Shown here: positions 9,208 through 17,308 of the stretch, piece by piece | Layout of the letters: each line of letters starts with the position of its first letter | Position numbering within the stretch: the first letter of the stretch is position 1 | Assembly (NCBI GenBank): GCA_038207625.1 | Contig: JBBQZO010000051.1 | Coordinates: forward strand, 1-29,721 | DNA: 29,721 nt | From: JBBQZO01 sp038207625 | Lineage (GTDB): Bacteria > Pseudomonadota > Gammaproteobacteria > Burkholderiales > Burkholderiaceae_D | Direction: 5' to 3' | Translations under genes and position numbers: made by a program | The notes under the pieces: model-generated | Databases searched by the model: none | Seen by the model: the letters and a program-made list of their open reading frames with translations, nothing else | Told to the model about the DNA's origin: nothing

Positions 9208-9651
9208 CTATTTGGCGGCGCCGGCCGGCGTGACCGTGACGCTGGCGACGGCCTTGAAGCGGCCCGGGTCCACATGGTCGGCGGCGATGATGTGATAAGG
9301 CCCGCCCGGCGTCGACGGCGCCGTATAGACGACCGTCGATTCGGCGCCGTTCGGGACCGGCTTACTCAGTGTGCCACCGGCGGCGCCTTCCTGGATGGTC
9401 CAGTCGGTAAAAAACCGGATCGCTTCGCCGCCGCCATTGCTTGCCACCAGCTCGCGCGTGGCGTTCACCGGCAGCGTGAACGCCGGCGGGCGGATGGTGA
9501 GCGTGTGCGGCGGGCCTTTGTAGGGGCCGGTCTGGGTGGCGGCGCCGTTCGCGCCATTGCACCCGATGAGGGTCAGTGCGGGCAGTGCCAGCGCCAGGCC
9601 CAGTAGTGCGCGTCGTGTGCCGGTGTGGATCGTGGATCGAACAGTATGCAT
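9208..9651 (-). CDS. Lipoprotein with a bacterial Ig-like domain
   Basis: This is a predicted exported lipoprotein of 147 residues. A basic start (GTRR) and hydrophobic stretch lead to the lipobox LIGC, so Cys31 would be lipidated. The mature part (residues ~50-143) is beta-rich and reads like a single Ig-like repeat of the kind with WTIQEGAAGGT, a YTAPSTPGGPYHIIA strand pair and a closing ASVTVT strand. No catalytic motif is visible, so the role is likely adhesive or structural at the cell surface. It runs in the same direction as gspIJK upstream, but 122 bases and a hairpin separate them, so cotranscription is uncertain. Confidence 0.8.
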   Translation of the reverse strand: MHTVRSTIHTGTRRALLGLALALPALTLIGCNGANGAATQTGPYKGPPHTLTIRPPAFTLPVNATRELVASNGGGEAIRFFTDWTIQEGAAGGTLSKPVPNGAESTVVYTAPSTPGGPYHIIAADHVDPGRFKAVASVTVTPAGAAK

Positions 9652-9733
9652 AATGTGCCGGCCTCAGAAGGCCCTCCATGAGTGAGTATGGTGATAATGT
9701 TGGCCGCTGCGCGCGTGAACGAGCAGGGCCGTC

Positions 9734-9751
9734 AACCTGGCGGGCCAGGTT
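9734..9751 (-). terminator. Hairpin downstream of gspK
   Basis: A perfect 7-bp stem with a 4-base loop (AACCTGG, CGGG, CCAGGTT) lies 22 bases beyond the gspK stop. It lacks a T-run on the minus strand, so it is only a candidate terminator for the gspIJK unit. Confidence 0.4.
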
Positions 9752-9773
9752 TGCGCCGGCCTGGCGCGCAGTG

Positions 9774-10715
9774 CTAGTACGACCTGACCCATTTGACCGT
9801 CGTGTTGCCGGTTTTCTTACGATAGATCAGCGCCTGCAGGTTCAGTGCCGCACGGTCCAGATGCACCACGCCATTTACCAGGAAATAGTCGGAGCCGACG
9901 CTGATCGCTCCCGCCGCAGGACTGAGCGCGGCGCGCCGTTCAAACTCCTGCGCGTCGCGGAAATAGGCTTGTGCGCGGCTTGCGACCAGCTTGCCCGCCT
10001 CGGCGATTGACAGGTTCAACTGCGCTGCCAGCACTTCGGGCGCCGCGGTGTTGACGTTGAGCGCCGTCGGGCCGGGCAGCAGGACGACACACTCCTGCAC
10101 CCGCGCGAGCGTGGCCACGGTGAATCCGGCCACGCTGAGCAGGTCGACCGTGTGCGCCAACTGCGCCTGGGTGGCTGGCTGGGTAGCACCGGCCGGCGCG
10201 CCGGCTTTGTCGGGCGGCGCCGGCGTCTGGGTCGTCGCGATGGTCGCCGCGGTCGCCTCGGCCAGCGCCGGGTCGAGCTTCAGAAACGTCAGCAGTCGCT
10301 GGAACACGGCGATCTGCGCCGCATTCGCGATGCCGTTCTGGGCCAGGTTGGCCAGGTTGTAACGGGCCTGGGCGTCGACGATGCTCGCCGAGAGCACGGC
10401 GCGGCCCTTGTCGGCGGCGCCCGGATCGCGCGCGAGAAACTCGTCAAGCGGGACTTCGCGCATCGGCGCGGCCCAGGCTTCGCCCGCATGGTCGACGCTG
10501 GAGGCCAAGGCGTCGTCGCGCAAGATCTGGCGGGCCCAATCGAGTCCCACTTGCAGGGCCCAGCGGGTTTGCATTTGCAGGCGCTGGTTTTCCAGCGCGC
10601 GTATCTGCACCTGCTGTTGCCAGAACAGGCTGGCCACCAGCGTCACGGCCAGCGTCGTCAGCAGCAGGGCCATCACCACGGCCAGGCCGCGCTGGCGGGG
10701 GCGGCGCTGGCGCAT
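9774..10715 (-). CDS. gspK: Type II secretion minor pseudopilin GspK
   Basis: This is the large minor pseudopilin that, with GspI and GspJ, caps the type II secretion pseudopilus in the periplasm. The 313-residue protein starts with a basic leader and a prepilin-like cleavage site (QRG, then LAVVMALLL). It lacks the Glu5 that other pseudopilins carry, as is usual for GspK. A helical domain follows, with ALNVNTAAPEVLAA typical of the GspK helix-hairpin-like fold. The frame is open 273 bases further upstream, but that stretch overlaps gspJ and is Arg-rich shadow sequence. The ATG at 10715 overlaps the gspJ stop by one base (TGATG), which indicates translational coupling. No gspL or gspM follows; the next gene is an unrelated lipoprotein. 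Confidence 0.9.
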   Translation of the reverse strand: MRQRRPRQRGLAVVMALLLTTLAVTLVASLFWQQQVQIRALENQRLQMQTRWALQVGLDWARQILRDDALASSVDHAGEAWAAPMREVPLDEFLARDPGAADKGRAVLSASIVDAQARYNLANLAQNGIANAAQIAVFQRLLTFLKLDPALAEATAATIATTQTPAPPDKAGAPAGATQPATQAQLAHTVDLLSVAGFTVATLARVQECVVLLPGPTALNVNTAAPEVLAAQLNLSIAEAGKLVASRAQAYFRDAQEFERRAALSPAAGAISVGSDYFLVNGVVHLDRAALNLQALIYRKKTGNTTVKWVRSY

Positions 10716-11377
10716 CAGACCGAACCGACCATGAATACTTTGAGCACGCCGCCTTGCGCGCCCTTCAGACGCAACTCGACTTCGAGCACGACGGGGGCGG
10801 GCGGCAGCGCCGCTGGACTGGCCGCTGTGCCGACGCCGGATTTGCCCTCGGCGGCCGCGAGTTGCCTGGCGTCGAGCACGGCCGAGGTCCAGCCGCCATC
10901 CTGCCATGCGCGCAGCGTCATTTCCTGCACGTCCGATTCGAGCCTGACTTCGGCGCCGCCATCGGTGTCGGCGACGGCTGCCTGCCACAGTGCGTCAAGT
11001 TCGGCCAGGTCGCGCGTGGCGCGCGTCTCGCGCCGCACCAATACGCCGTTCTGGGTGCGGTAGGAGACCACTTCGAACTGGGACGGCTGGTCCTCGACGG
11101 CGACGCTGCGCACCAGCGTCAGGCTGCTCCCTTGCAGCACCATGGTTTGCTGGCCCGGCAAGTCGCCGGGCGCGGCGATCTGCGCGCAATCGCTTTGCAG
11201 TTGGGCGAAGGCCAATTGCATGCCGCGCATCTGTTCCATCTCGCCCACCAGCGCAATGCGCGTGCGCACGATGCTGTCGAGCCCGCGCCAGCCGATCACG
11301 GCGATGATGGCCAGGATCGAGATCGCCACCAGTAGTTCGAGTAGCGTGAAGCCGCGCGTGCGCGCCCTACAGTGCAT
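10715..11377 (-). CDS. gspJ: Type II secretion minor pseudopilin GspJ
   Basis: This 220-residue minor pseudopilin of the type II secretion pseudopilus tip is processed by prepilin peptidase at the inner membrane. The leader MHCRARTRG is followed by FTLLELLVAISILAIIAVIG, giving the conserved Gly(-1)/Phe(+1)/Glu(+5) signature and membrane helix. The following GWRGLDSIVRTR and a beta-rich C-terminal part agree with GspJ. It overlaps gspI by 11 bases and gspK by one, so the three are one translationally coupled unit. The main alternative would be a PilW-like minor pilin, which the gspI/gspK neighbours make less likely. Confidence 0.9.
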   Translation of the reverse strand: MHCRARTRGFTLLELLVAISILAIIAVIGWRGLDSIVRTRIALVGEMEQMRGMQLAFAQLQSDCAQIAAPGDLPGQQTMVLQGSSLTLVRSVAVEDQPSQFEVVSYRTQNGVLVRRETRATRDLAELDALWQAAVADTDGGAEVRLESDVQEMTLRAWQDGGWTSAVLDARQLAAAEGKSGVGTAASPAALPPAPVVLEVELRLKGAQGGVLKVFMVGSV

Positions 11378-11783
11378 TGGGCACCAGTTGCACCAGCTTG
11401 ATGATCAGGCGGGCACGGTCGCCCGCGTCCAGCACGCTGATTTCGACGCGGCGAAAGTTGGGGTTGGCGGCGGCGCTGACGTTTTCCTGGCAGATCATGC
11501 GCACCGCGCTCTGGCTGCAGTCGAATTCGTTCTGGCCCAGCGACGGCCATTGTTCGGCGACGCGGATATTGATGAAGCGGTTCTCGGCCGACCAGGTGGC
11601 CAGCGTCAGTTCGCGCATGGCGCCGCTGTTGTGGCTCAGACTGGCAACGGCGCGGATGCTGGCCATCAGGGCGGTCCCCACGATCACCAGTGCCACCATG
11701 ACTTCGAGCAGCGTGAAGCCGGCGCTCTGGCGGGGCCAGCGTGCCTGGGAATAAGGACTCTGTCGCAGCGGCTGCAAGTTCAC
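11367..11783 (-). CDS. gspI: Type II secretion minor pseudopilin GspI
   Basis: This 138-residue minor pseudopilin is thought to start tip assembly together with GspJ and GspK. A prepilin cleavage motif is seen in SAGFTLLEVMVALVIVGTAL, with Glu at +5. The start is taken as GTG at 11783, preceded by a GAGGG ribosome site; the leader before the cleavage site is then about 22 residues, within the normal range but on the long side. It is the first gene of the trio. No gspH, gspG, gspF or gspE precedes it: 136 bases separate it from an unrelated gene that ends with its own terminator. Confidence 0.88.
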   Translation of the reverse strand: MNLQPLRQSPYSQARWPRQSAGFTLLEVMVALVIVGTALMASIRAVASLSHNSGAMRELTLATWSAENRFINIRVAEQWPSLGQNEFDCSQSAVRMICQENVSAAANPNFRRVEISVLDAGDRARLIIKLVQLVPNAL

Positions 11784-11875
11784 GGGTGCTCGCCCTCACG
11801 GTTCGGGAACAACAATGTTGCCAAGCTAGTATAGGTGATTTGCGCTTCCAATTGGGTGTGCCAGTATCAAACGCA

Positions 11876-11899
11876 CCTCGCTCCGCGCACGGAGCGAGG
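11876..11899 (-). terminator. Intrinsic-terminator-like hairpin downstream of the PPC-domain peptidase gene
   Basis: A perfect 10-bp stem with a 4-base loop (CCTCGCTCCG, CGCA, CGGAGCGAGG) lies 20 bases after the stop of the minus-strand gene. The minus strand then reads TGCGTTTGATA, with a short T-run. It separates that gene from gspI. Confidence 0.65.
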
Positions 11900-11919
11900 G
11901 TCCTGCCTGATGCTAACGA

Positions 11920-13863
11920 TCAGTCATTGCCGACCAGCGTGACGCCGCTTGCAGCGCTGTAGCCGTAGACCATGACGTAGTAGGTGCCAGCCGCTGGCGC
12001 CGTGATGGTGACCGTCTCGGCGGTGGTCGCACCGGCCGATTTCTTCAAGTACGTGGTGGTGGTCGGTGCCGCGCCAACTTGCACATACAGGTCGGCGTCG
12101 CCGGTGCCGCCCGAGGTTTTGAAGGTGACGCTAGGGCGACCCGCAGGCACCACCAGGGTGTAGACCTTGCTGGCGCCGGCCGAGACGGCGATGCCGGTGA
12201 CGGGCACACCGTTGGTGAGCACGGTACCACCGGAGCTGCCATAGCTGGCCACCAGCGACACACCGCTCGAGGCGGCATAACCTTGCACCAGCACGTAATA
12301 GGTGCCGGCCGCAGGCGCATTGACGGTGATCGATTCGGTGGTCGTCGCGCCGTCCGATTTTTGCAGGTAGGACGCGGTCGTCGGGGCCGAACCGAGCTTG
12401 ATGTACAGATCCGCGTCGCCGGTGCCGCCGGACGTTTTGAAGGTCGCTGTCGACATGCCCGATGGAACGACGAAGGTGTACAGCTTGCCAGCGCCGGCCG
12501 CCACGGCAATGCCGGTCACCGGCACGTCCTTGGTCAGCACGTTGTTGGAAATGGAGCAACCGCTGGTGTCATAGCCCGGTGCCGTGGTCTGGGTGCATGC
12601 GCCACCGCCCGTGAAGGTGGTGTAGATGTGCCCGTAAGCGGTGCCGGTGTAACCTGACAGGCCGGCGGCGTCGCAGGTCATCGCCGCGCCGTTGGCCACG
12701 CCTGCGTTACACAACGGTAAGCCGTTGCCGTTGGTGACGATCACATGCGAGATGTTGCACGCGTTGGTGTCGTTGGACCAGCTGCTCTGCATGGCGAACG
12801 TGCCGGTGGTGAGCGACACGTTCTGGGTCGCCGCTTGCGTGCCCGTCGTTACCCATGCGCACTCGTCGGCGTTTTCCTGGCCGTTATAGGACGAACCGGT
12901 CTTGTTGGTCCATCCGCCGGCCGGGTTCTGGTCGGTCACGGTCTCGGCGTACTCATGGCCTTCGACGATGGAAAAGCCATCGAGATTGCCCAGTGCCGTG
13001 CTGCCGTTGACCGAACCCATGCCGCAGCTTGAGCCGGCGTCATATACATACGGCATATTGGTGAAGGCGATGTCGCCATATGGCGAGGTGACGCCGGCGT
13101 CGGCCGTGTAGTCATGCCAGGCGCAGAAGTTGCCGCTCGACGTGTTGAAGCCATCGGGCGTGGTGCCCGACGGCGACAGGATCACATACTGCACGTAGCG
13201 GTTCGACGCGGCGGTGGTGTTGCCGAAGTGCGCGGCGGCCTTGATCGCTTCCTGGGCCAGCTGCGCGCCGGTGGCCGCCGACGGCGAGGCGACCGTGTTG
13301 TCGTACCAGATGCCGGCAAATGCGCCGCCGGTCGGGTAGCCGACATGGGCGGCACTGGTTGGGCAGCTGGTGGCGCCGGATGCGACGTTGGGGCCATCGC
13401 AATATTGGGTCATCACGCCGGACCACAGTTCATTGCCGGTCCCTAAGCCCTTGAACATTTTTTGCAGGTAAGGGACGGCGCCCACCGTGTCGTTGCTGAC
13501 GGTGACGTTGCCGCCGGCATCGGTGCCGGCCGTGCCCCATTGGGTGCCGTAGACCACCAGATACACTTTTGGCGGGCCGCTGGTGACGCCGATGCCGTTC
13601 ACGCCGCCGCCGTAGGTCAGCGTCTGGGTGCCGGTGGCAACGGTCGCGTTGGCGGCCGCGAAGGCTTTCATTTTTGCGTGGGCTTCTTTGGTGGCGAATA
13701 CGCCATGCCGGTACGGATGTCCTGCGGCCGGCGAGAATGGATTGGTCACGGCGTTTTGAACCTGTGCCGATGCCGCCATGCTGCCGCCTGATACGAATGC
13801 CAATGTTGCTGCTGCCGCGAGCGAAATTGCCCGCAACGACGCTGTGTGCGTAATTGTCTTCAC
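11920..13863 (-). CDS. Secreted zinc-metallopeptidase-like protein with two C-terminal PPC domains
   Basis: This 647-residue exported protein starts at GTG 13863, where an AGGGAGA ribosome site sits about 7 bases upstream and a clean signal peptide follows (hydrophobic 10-29, cut near SMAASA). The central region carries GHEYAETVTDQ (His303, Glu304, Glu307) followed by QENADECAW (329-337). That arrangement resembles secreted exordium-like/zinc-peptidase-like proteins, where HExxE and the ENAD block lie together. Two PPC (bacterial pre-peptidase C-terminal) beta-sandwiches close the protein at ~450-541 and ~556-645. They share long near-identical stretches such as FKTSGGTGDADLY and NAPAAGTYYV/TAPAAGTYYV. 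Eleven or more cysteines suggest disulfides. A hairpin terminator follows, so the gene is probably monocistronic. Secretion and PPC domains are firm; catalytic activity is inference. Confidence 0.82.
   Translation of the reverse strand: MKTITHTASLRAISLAAAATLAFVSGGSMAASAQVQNAVTNPFSPAAGHPYRHGVFATKEAHAKMKAFAAANATVATGTQTLTYGGGVNGIGVTSGPPKVYLVVYGTQWGTAGTDAGGNVTVSNDTVGAVPYLQKMFKGLGTGNELWSGVMTQYCDGPNVASGATSCPTSAAHVGYPTGGAFAGIWYDNTVASPSAATGAQLAQEAIKAAAHFGNTTAASNRYVQYVILSPSGTTPDGFNTSSGNFCAWHDYTADAGVTSPYGDIAFTNMPYVYDAGSSCGMGSVNGSTALGNLDGFSIVEGHEYAETVTDQNPAGGWTNKTGSSYNGQENADECAWVTTGTQAATQNVSLTTGTFAMQSSWSNDTNACNISHVIVTNGNGLPLCNAGVANGAAMTCDAAGLSGYTGTAYGHIYTTFTGGGACTQTTAPGYDTSGCSISNNVLTKDVPVTGIAVAAGAGKLYTFVVPSGMSTATFKTSGGTGDADLYIKLGSAPTTASYLQKSDGATTTESITVNAPAAGTYYVLVQGYAASSGVSLVASYGSSGGTVLTNGVPVTGIAVSAGASKVYTLVVPAGRPSVTFKTSGGTGDADLYVQVGAAPTTTTYLKKSAGATTAETVTITAPAAGTYYVMVYGYSAASGVTLVGND
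11950..12560 (-). repeat. Tandem duplicated PPC-domain coding units
   Basis: Two adjacent copies of about 318 bases (106 codons) encode the two PPC domains. Both open with VPVTGIAV and contain FKTSGGTGDADLY and PAAGTYYV. Positions are approximate, taken from the protein alignment. It is an in-frame domain duplication, not a mobile repeat. Confidence 0.75.
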
Positions 13864-14351
13864 GTTACTGTCTCCCTGGTCCATGAAATGAAAAATATGT
13901 ATGAAACAATTTTTATCTATGCAACGTACGGGTAAGGCGTTGCGCCTTTCCTGGCGTGGCGGAGCGGATCCGGGCACGACAGGGACAGCAAAGGCGAAAT
14001 GCCTGGCCTGCGATTCGACGGTGTTATTCAAGTGGTAACAAATTATCAGCCAGAGAATCTGGGTTCTGGCTGACTATTCACTGTCATCCTGGTCAAACTA
14101 TCGAATATGGCGACACTATTCCCATTGATCCGGTCATGTCAAAAAATAATGGAATATAGACAAAACATTGAAAATGTTAATTTTTGGACATTCATGCCGG
14201 AAATTGTTGGCATGCTGATCAGGTGACGCGGCGCGCGCCGCAGCGTGTTGCGCAAGGCTGCTTGCGAGGCCGGATACGGGGCGCAGATCGGGCGGACCGC
14301 GCGTTGCAGCAGCGGGCGGGCGCGCGGCCGATGGAGCGCGTTTGGCGCGCC
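13864..14351. other. Intergenic region with AT-rich patches and several short inverted repeats
   Basis: These 488 bases lie between the peptidase start and the end of the response regulator gene, and I see no convincing gene. Inverted repeats include CAGCCAGA/TCTGGCTG (14047-14072, 10-base loop), AACATT/AATGTT (14164-14178), CATGCC/GGCATG (14193-14214) and the perfect 14-base palindrome GCGGCGCGCGCCGC (14228-14241). The last two could help end transcription of the two-component operon. The region is clearly richer in A and T than the genes around it. Confidence 0.5.
13896..13924 (-). promoter_or_regulatory. Possible promoter for the PPC-domain peptidase gene
   Basis: On the minus strand TTGCAT and TACATA are separated by 17 bases in an AT-rich patch about 33 bases upstream of the GTG start. 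The matches to sigma-70 boxes are weak, and the call rests mainly on spacing, base composition and position. Confidence 0.3.
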
Positions 14352-15101
14352 TCAACGCCAGTCGGCAAACTGGTCGCGGTAGGTCCGGCTCAAGGTCAGG
14401 CGTGTGCCGTCCTGCATGATTACGACGACGTCGCCGCCGCTCCACGGTTGCAGCTCGCCGATGAAATCGAGGTTGACGATGGCCGAGCGGTGGATGCGCT
14501 TGAACTGCGCCGGATCGAGCCGTTCCAGCATGCTGGCCATGGTGTGGCGCAGCAGATGGGTGGCGCCGGCGACATGCAGGCGCACGTAGTTGTCCTGCGC
14601 ATCGATCCATTCGATCGCCGCCGGCTTGACCAGCAACCAGCGCTCGCCGTGCTTGACCAGACACCGGTCCGGCCTGGCGCGCGCCGGCTCCAGTGCTGCC
14701 AGTACCGCCGTGAAACGTGTCTGGGCCTGCGCCAGCACCTGTGGATGGGCGCGTGCCCAGCCGATCGCGCGGCGGAAGCGTTCGCGGTCGAACGGCTTGA
14801 GCAGGTAGTCCATCGCATGCACTTCGAAGGCTTTTACCGCGTGGACGTCAAAGGCGGTCACGAACAGCGTGGCCGGCATGCGCTCGGCGCCGATCGCCTC
14901 GATCACGCCAAACCCGTCCAGTGCCGGCATCTGGATGTCGAGGAACACCAGATCCGGTTGCAACGATTCGATCAGTGGCACCGCTTCAAGGCCGTTGCCG
15001 GCCTCGCCGCACACAGCGAAGTCCGGTTCGTCGTCAAGCAGGTGGCGGATGCGCTGGCGCGCCAGTGGTTCGTCGTCGACGATCAGTGCGCGGATGCTCA
15101 T
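14352..15101 (-). CDS. LytTR-family response regulator (LytT/AlgR-like)
   Basis: This 249-residue cytoplasmic DNA-binding response regulator has an N-terminal receiver domain (1-120) with acidic pocket DDE (9-11), phospho-acceptor Asp55 in FLDIQMP, Thr82 and Lys102 in LLKPFD. A LytTR DNA-binding domain spans about 145-247, with WIDAQDNYVRLH and the RIHRSAIVNLDFI block typical of the family. Its ATG at 15101 overlaps the histidine kinase stop by four bases (ATGA), so the two are translationally coupled and should form a cognate pair. Target promoters cannot be read from the window; members usually bind paired direct repeats. Confidence 0.95.
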   Translation of the reverse strand: MSIRALIVDDEPLARQRIRHLLDDEPDFAVCGEAGNGLEAVPLIESLQPDLVFLDIQMPALDGFGVIEAIGAERMPATLFVTAFDVHAVKAFEVHAMDYLLKPFDRERFRRAIGWARAHPQVLAQAQTRFTAVLAALEPARARPDRCLVKHGERWLLVKPAAIEWIDAQDNYVRLHVAGATHLLRHTMASMLERLDPAQFKRIHRSAIVNLDFIGELQPWSGGDVVVIMQDGTRLTLSRTYRDQFADWR

Positions 15102-16306
15102 GGTTTCTCTGCCCGCACCGACCAGGGGATGCGGATCACGGCGCGCGTGCCTTGGCCGGGGCTGCTGTGCAGCGCGAATTCGTGGCTGTCTTGGTAGAGC
15201 AGCTGCAGGCGCGCGCGGGTATTGCTGGTGCCGATGCCGCCCTTGCAGGCTTGCGCCATGCCGCGCCCGTTGTCCTGCACCTCGAGCACCAGCTCACCGT
15301 CTTGATGGCGCGCCCGGATCGCGATGGTGGACGCGTCGACCATGTCGGCCACGCCATGCCGGATGGCATTTTCGACCAAGGGCTGCAGCAGGAAAGCCGG
15401 CACCTGCGCGTCCAGGCAGTCGGTCGGCACGTCGCGCAGCACCTGCAGGCGGTCGTGAAAACGCACCGTCTCGATATTCAGGTAGGCGTCGGCAAAGGCC
15501 ATCTCCTGGCGCAGCGTGATCTGTTGGTCGCCGCCGGCGTCGAGCGTCATACGCAGCAGGTCGGCCAGGCGCGAGAGCATCCGGTCGGCTGCCTCGGCGT
15601 CGCTGTGGATCAGGGCCGAGATCGAGTTGAGGGTATTGAACAGAAAATGCGGCTGCAGCTGCATGCGCAGCGCCTGATGCTGGGCCTGGGCCAGCTGGCT
15701 TGCCAGTTGCGCCGCCTCCAGTTCGCGCTGGCGGTATTTTTCAAAGATGCGGATGCCGTGAAAGGCGCCCAGCACCACCCACATCAGCAGCAGGTTGACG
15801 TGAAAATACATTGAAAAAAACCGCAGGTAGCTGCGCAGGGGCGCCTTGAGGAACTTGGCGTACTCCATCGGTTCGGAAAACGCCAGCGAGATCCCCCAGA
15901 TCGCGCACAAGCCGAGCATGGCGATCAGGATCGAACCGGCCAGGTGGATCGCCCACACCTTGCGGGCAGCCCAGTTCAGTTGTTCGAGCGGCCAGCGGCG
16001 CGCCAGCATCAGCACGCCCAGGCCAGTGACGCCCCAGGCGATGTTTTGCAGCAGGTTCATCGGCAGCAAATACGCCAGGAAGCGCGCATTCGGATACATC
16101 ACCGCGTCCATGCTGGCCATGTACAGCCCCAGCACCAGCCAGGCGCCCCAGTACATCGCCTGGCGGCGCAGGCGTTCGTTTGCGCGGCGCCACAGCGGCG
16201 CCACCCGGCGCGGCGCCGGCGTAGCAGGATCGCTGATGCTGTCAACGCGTGCGCGGCCGGCGCGTGGCGCGCTGGCGTCCAACGTATCCGGACCAGACTG
16301 ATGCAT
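15098..16306 (-). CDS. LytS/YehU-type sensor histidine kinase
   Basis: This 402-residue inner-membrane histidine kinase of the His_kinase (LytS/YehU/AlgZ) class phosphorylates the LytTR regulator encoded next. A basic, disordered N terminus (1-50) is followed by four membrane helices near 53-70, 78-102, 118-143 and 163-183 with almost no periplasmic loops, so sensing is probably within the membrane. A coiled coil at 186-214 leads into LQPHFLFNTLNS with the phospho-acceptor His220. The ATPase part shows the N-box QPLVENAIRHG (Asn313) and G-box DNGRGM (345-350). It starts at ATG 16306 and is first in its operon. Confidence 0.94.
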   Translation of the reverse strand: MHQSGPDTLDASAPRAGRARVDSISDPATPAPRRVAPLWRRANERLRRQAMYWGAWLVLGLYMASMDAVMYPNARFLAYLLPMNLLQNIAWGVTGLGVLMLARRWPLEQLNWAARKVWAIHLAGSILIAMLGLCAIWGISLAFSEPMEYAKFLKAPLRSYLRFFSMYFHVNLLLMWVVLGAFHGIRIFEKYRQRELEAAQLASQLAQAQHQALRMQLQPHFLFNTLNSISALIHSDAEAADRMLSRLADLLRMTLDAGGDQQITLRQEMAFADAYLNIETVRFHDRLQVLRDVPTDCLDAQVPAFLLQPLVENAIRHGVADMVDASTIAIRARHQDGELVLEVQDNGRGMAQACKGGIGTSNTRARLQLLYQDSHEFALHSSPGQGTRAVIRIPWSVRAEKP

Positions 16307-16565
16307 ATTGCCCCTTGGTGAGTTCGACGGACGAATTGCGCACCCACTGCACGGACAGCGATGCGCGGTGTTGCCACAGGCCCGTTCAAATCATAGGCGG
16401 GAAGGATCAAATTGTCACGATCTGGCGCAGGGCGCGGCACCGATGTGTGCGGGCGGCGAAAGCGGCCGCGGCGATGCCGCCATCCTTCGCGCCCAGGTCG
16501 GCGTGAAGGCGGGCGGCGATCAGTACGCGGCGCACGCCGGCCAGTCCAAGGTGGCCTGTGCCTGA

Positions 16566-16982
16566 CTAGTTTTGGGCCACCGTTTCGCCCATCGATTTAT
16601 CGGTCGTGTAGCGCACCGTGACGCCGGTTGAAAAGCCGCTCGGATCCGGCTGGAACGTCATCTTGATGCTGTTGTCGGGTGCGGCGAACATGTTCTGACC
16701 CAGCATCATCACTTGCGTCGGCGGCAGTTCGGCCACTTGCGCATACAACTTGTTGTGAAACTGCGTGAAGCGCAGCGTGGCGCCGTTGTCAAGATTGTAG
16801 CGGCCGCCGATGTACTGAAATTCGTCTGGCGTGAGCGTCTGGGGCAGGCGCGTCACCGTTTCTACCTGCACCGCCGCTGACGGCGCGACAGGCGTGCTGC
16901 TAGCTGGCTGGGCTGGCGCGGCAAGGACGGGAGCGGCCAGCGACAGGGCGCAAAGCAGGGCGGCGATGGTGGACTTGGACAT
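16566..16982 (-). CDS. Small exported protein of unknown function
   Basis: I do not recognise a family. The 138-residue product has a clear signal peptide (MSKSTIAALLCALSLAAPVLA, cut near VLAAPA) and a Pro/Ser/Ala-rich linker. A compact ~85-residue domain follows that contains YIGGRYNLDNGATLRF, LYAQVAELPPTQV and a closing VTVRYTT strand. It is probably periplasmic and beta-rich. The start at ATG 16982 is supported by a GGAGAA ribosome site 8 bases upstream; the frame is open 96 bases further upstream but has no signal sequence there. Its 5' region carries a CGGCTCAC/GTGAGCCG hairpin (17019-17043). It lies between the histidine kinase and the divergent kinase gene with its own spacing on both sides. 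Confidence 0.75.
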   Translation of the reverse strand: MSKSTIAALLCALSLAAPVLAAPAQPASSTPVAPSAAVQVETVTRLPQTLTPDEFQYIGGRYNLDNGATLRFTQFHNKLYAQVAELPPTQVMMLGQNMFAAPDNSIKMTFQPDPSGFSTGVTVRYTTDKSMGETVAQN

Positions 16983-17018
16983 GATCGTATTCTCCGTTGG
17001 GGTAGGCGGCAGATGGTT

Positions 17019-17043
17019 CGGCTCACCGGTGATGTGTGAGCCG
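17019..17043 (-). other. Inverted repeat upstream of the small exported protein gene
   Basis: CGGCTCAC and GTGAGCCG form a perfect 8-bp stem with a 9-base loop, 37 bases upstream of the minus-strand ATG at 16982 and within the 326-base divergent region before the kinase gene. It could be a 5'-UTR hairpin or an operator. The sequence alone does not decide. Confidence 0.35.
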
Positions 17044-17308
17044 GTTCGCCCGGCACCCCGATCAGGGCGGTGATGCATGGCGACAGCTGTACCTTAGTGC
17101 CGGGCGGGCCTGTGCGACAGTGCTATGTGGTCAGCCGTCACGGGAGCGTGGCCAGCGGTGCGGGCACGGGGCCGGTCGGGCAGGTCGGCGCGTAGCATGC
17201 CAGTCTGGACGGTGCGTGCCGGTCGCCGATTGCCGACCGGCGGCGCGCCATGCTAGCATTGCCGAGGCTTCAATGGGAGGCACGTCGTGACCGGATGGCG
17301 AACACTGC

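Noticed and set aside
14164..14185. AACATT/AATGTT hairpin followed by a T-run as a plus-strand terminator
   Set aside because: The stem is AT-only and no plus-strand gene ends nearby.
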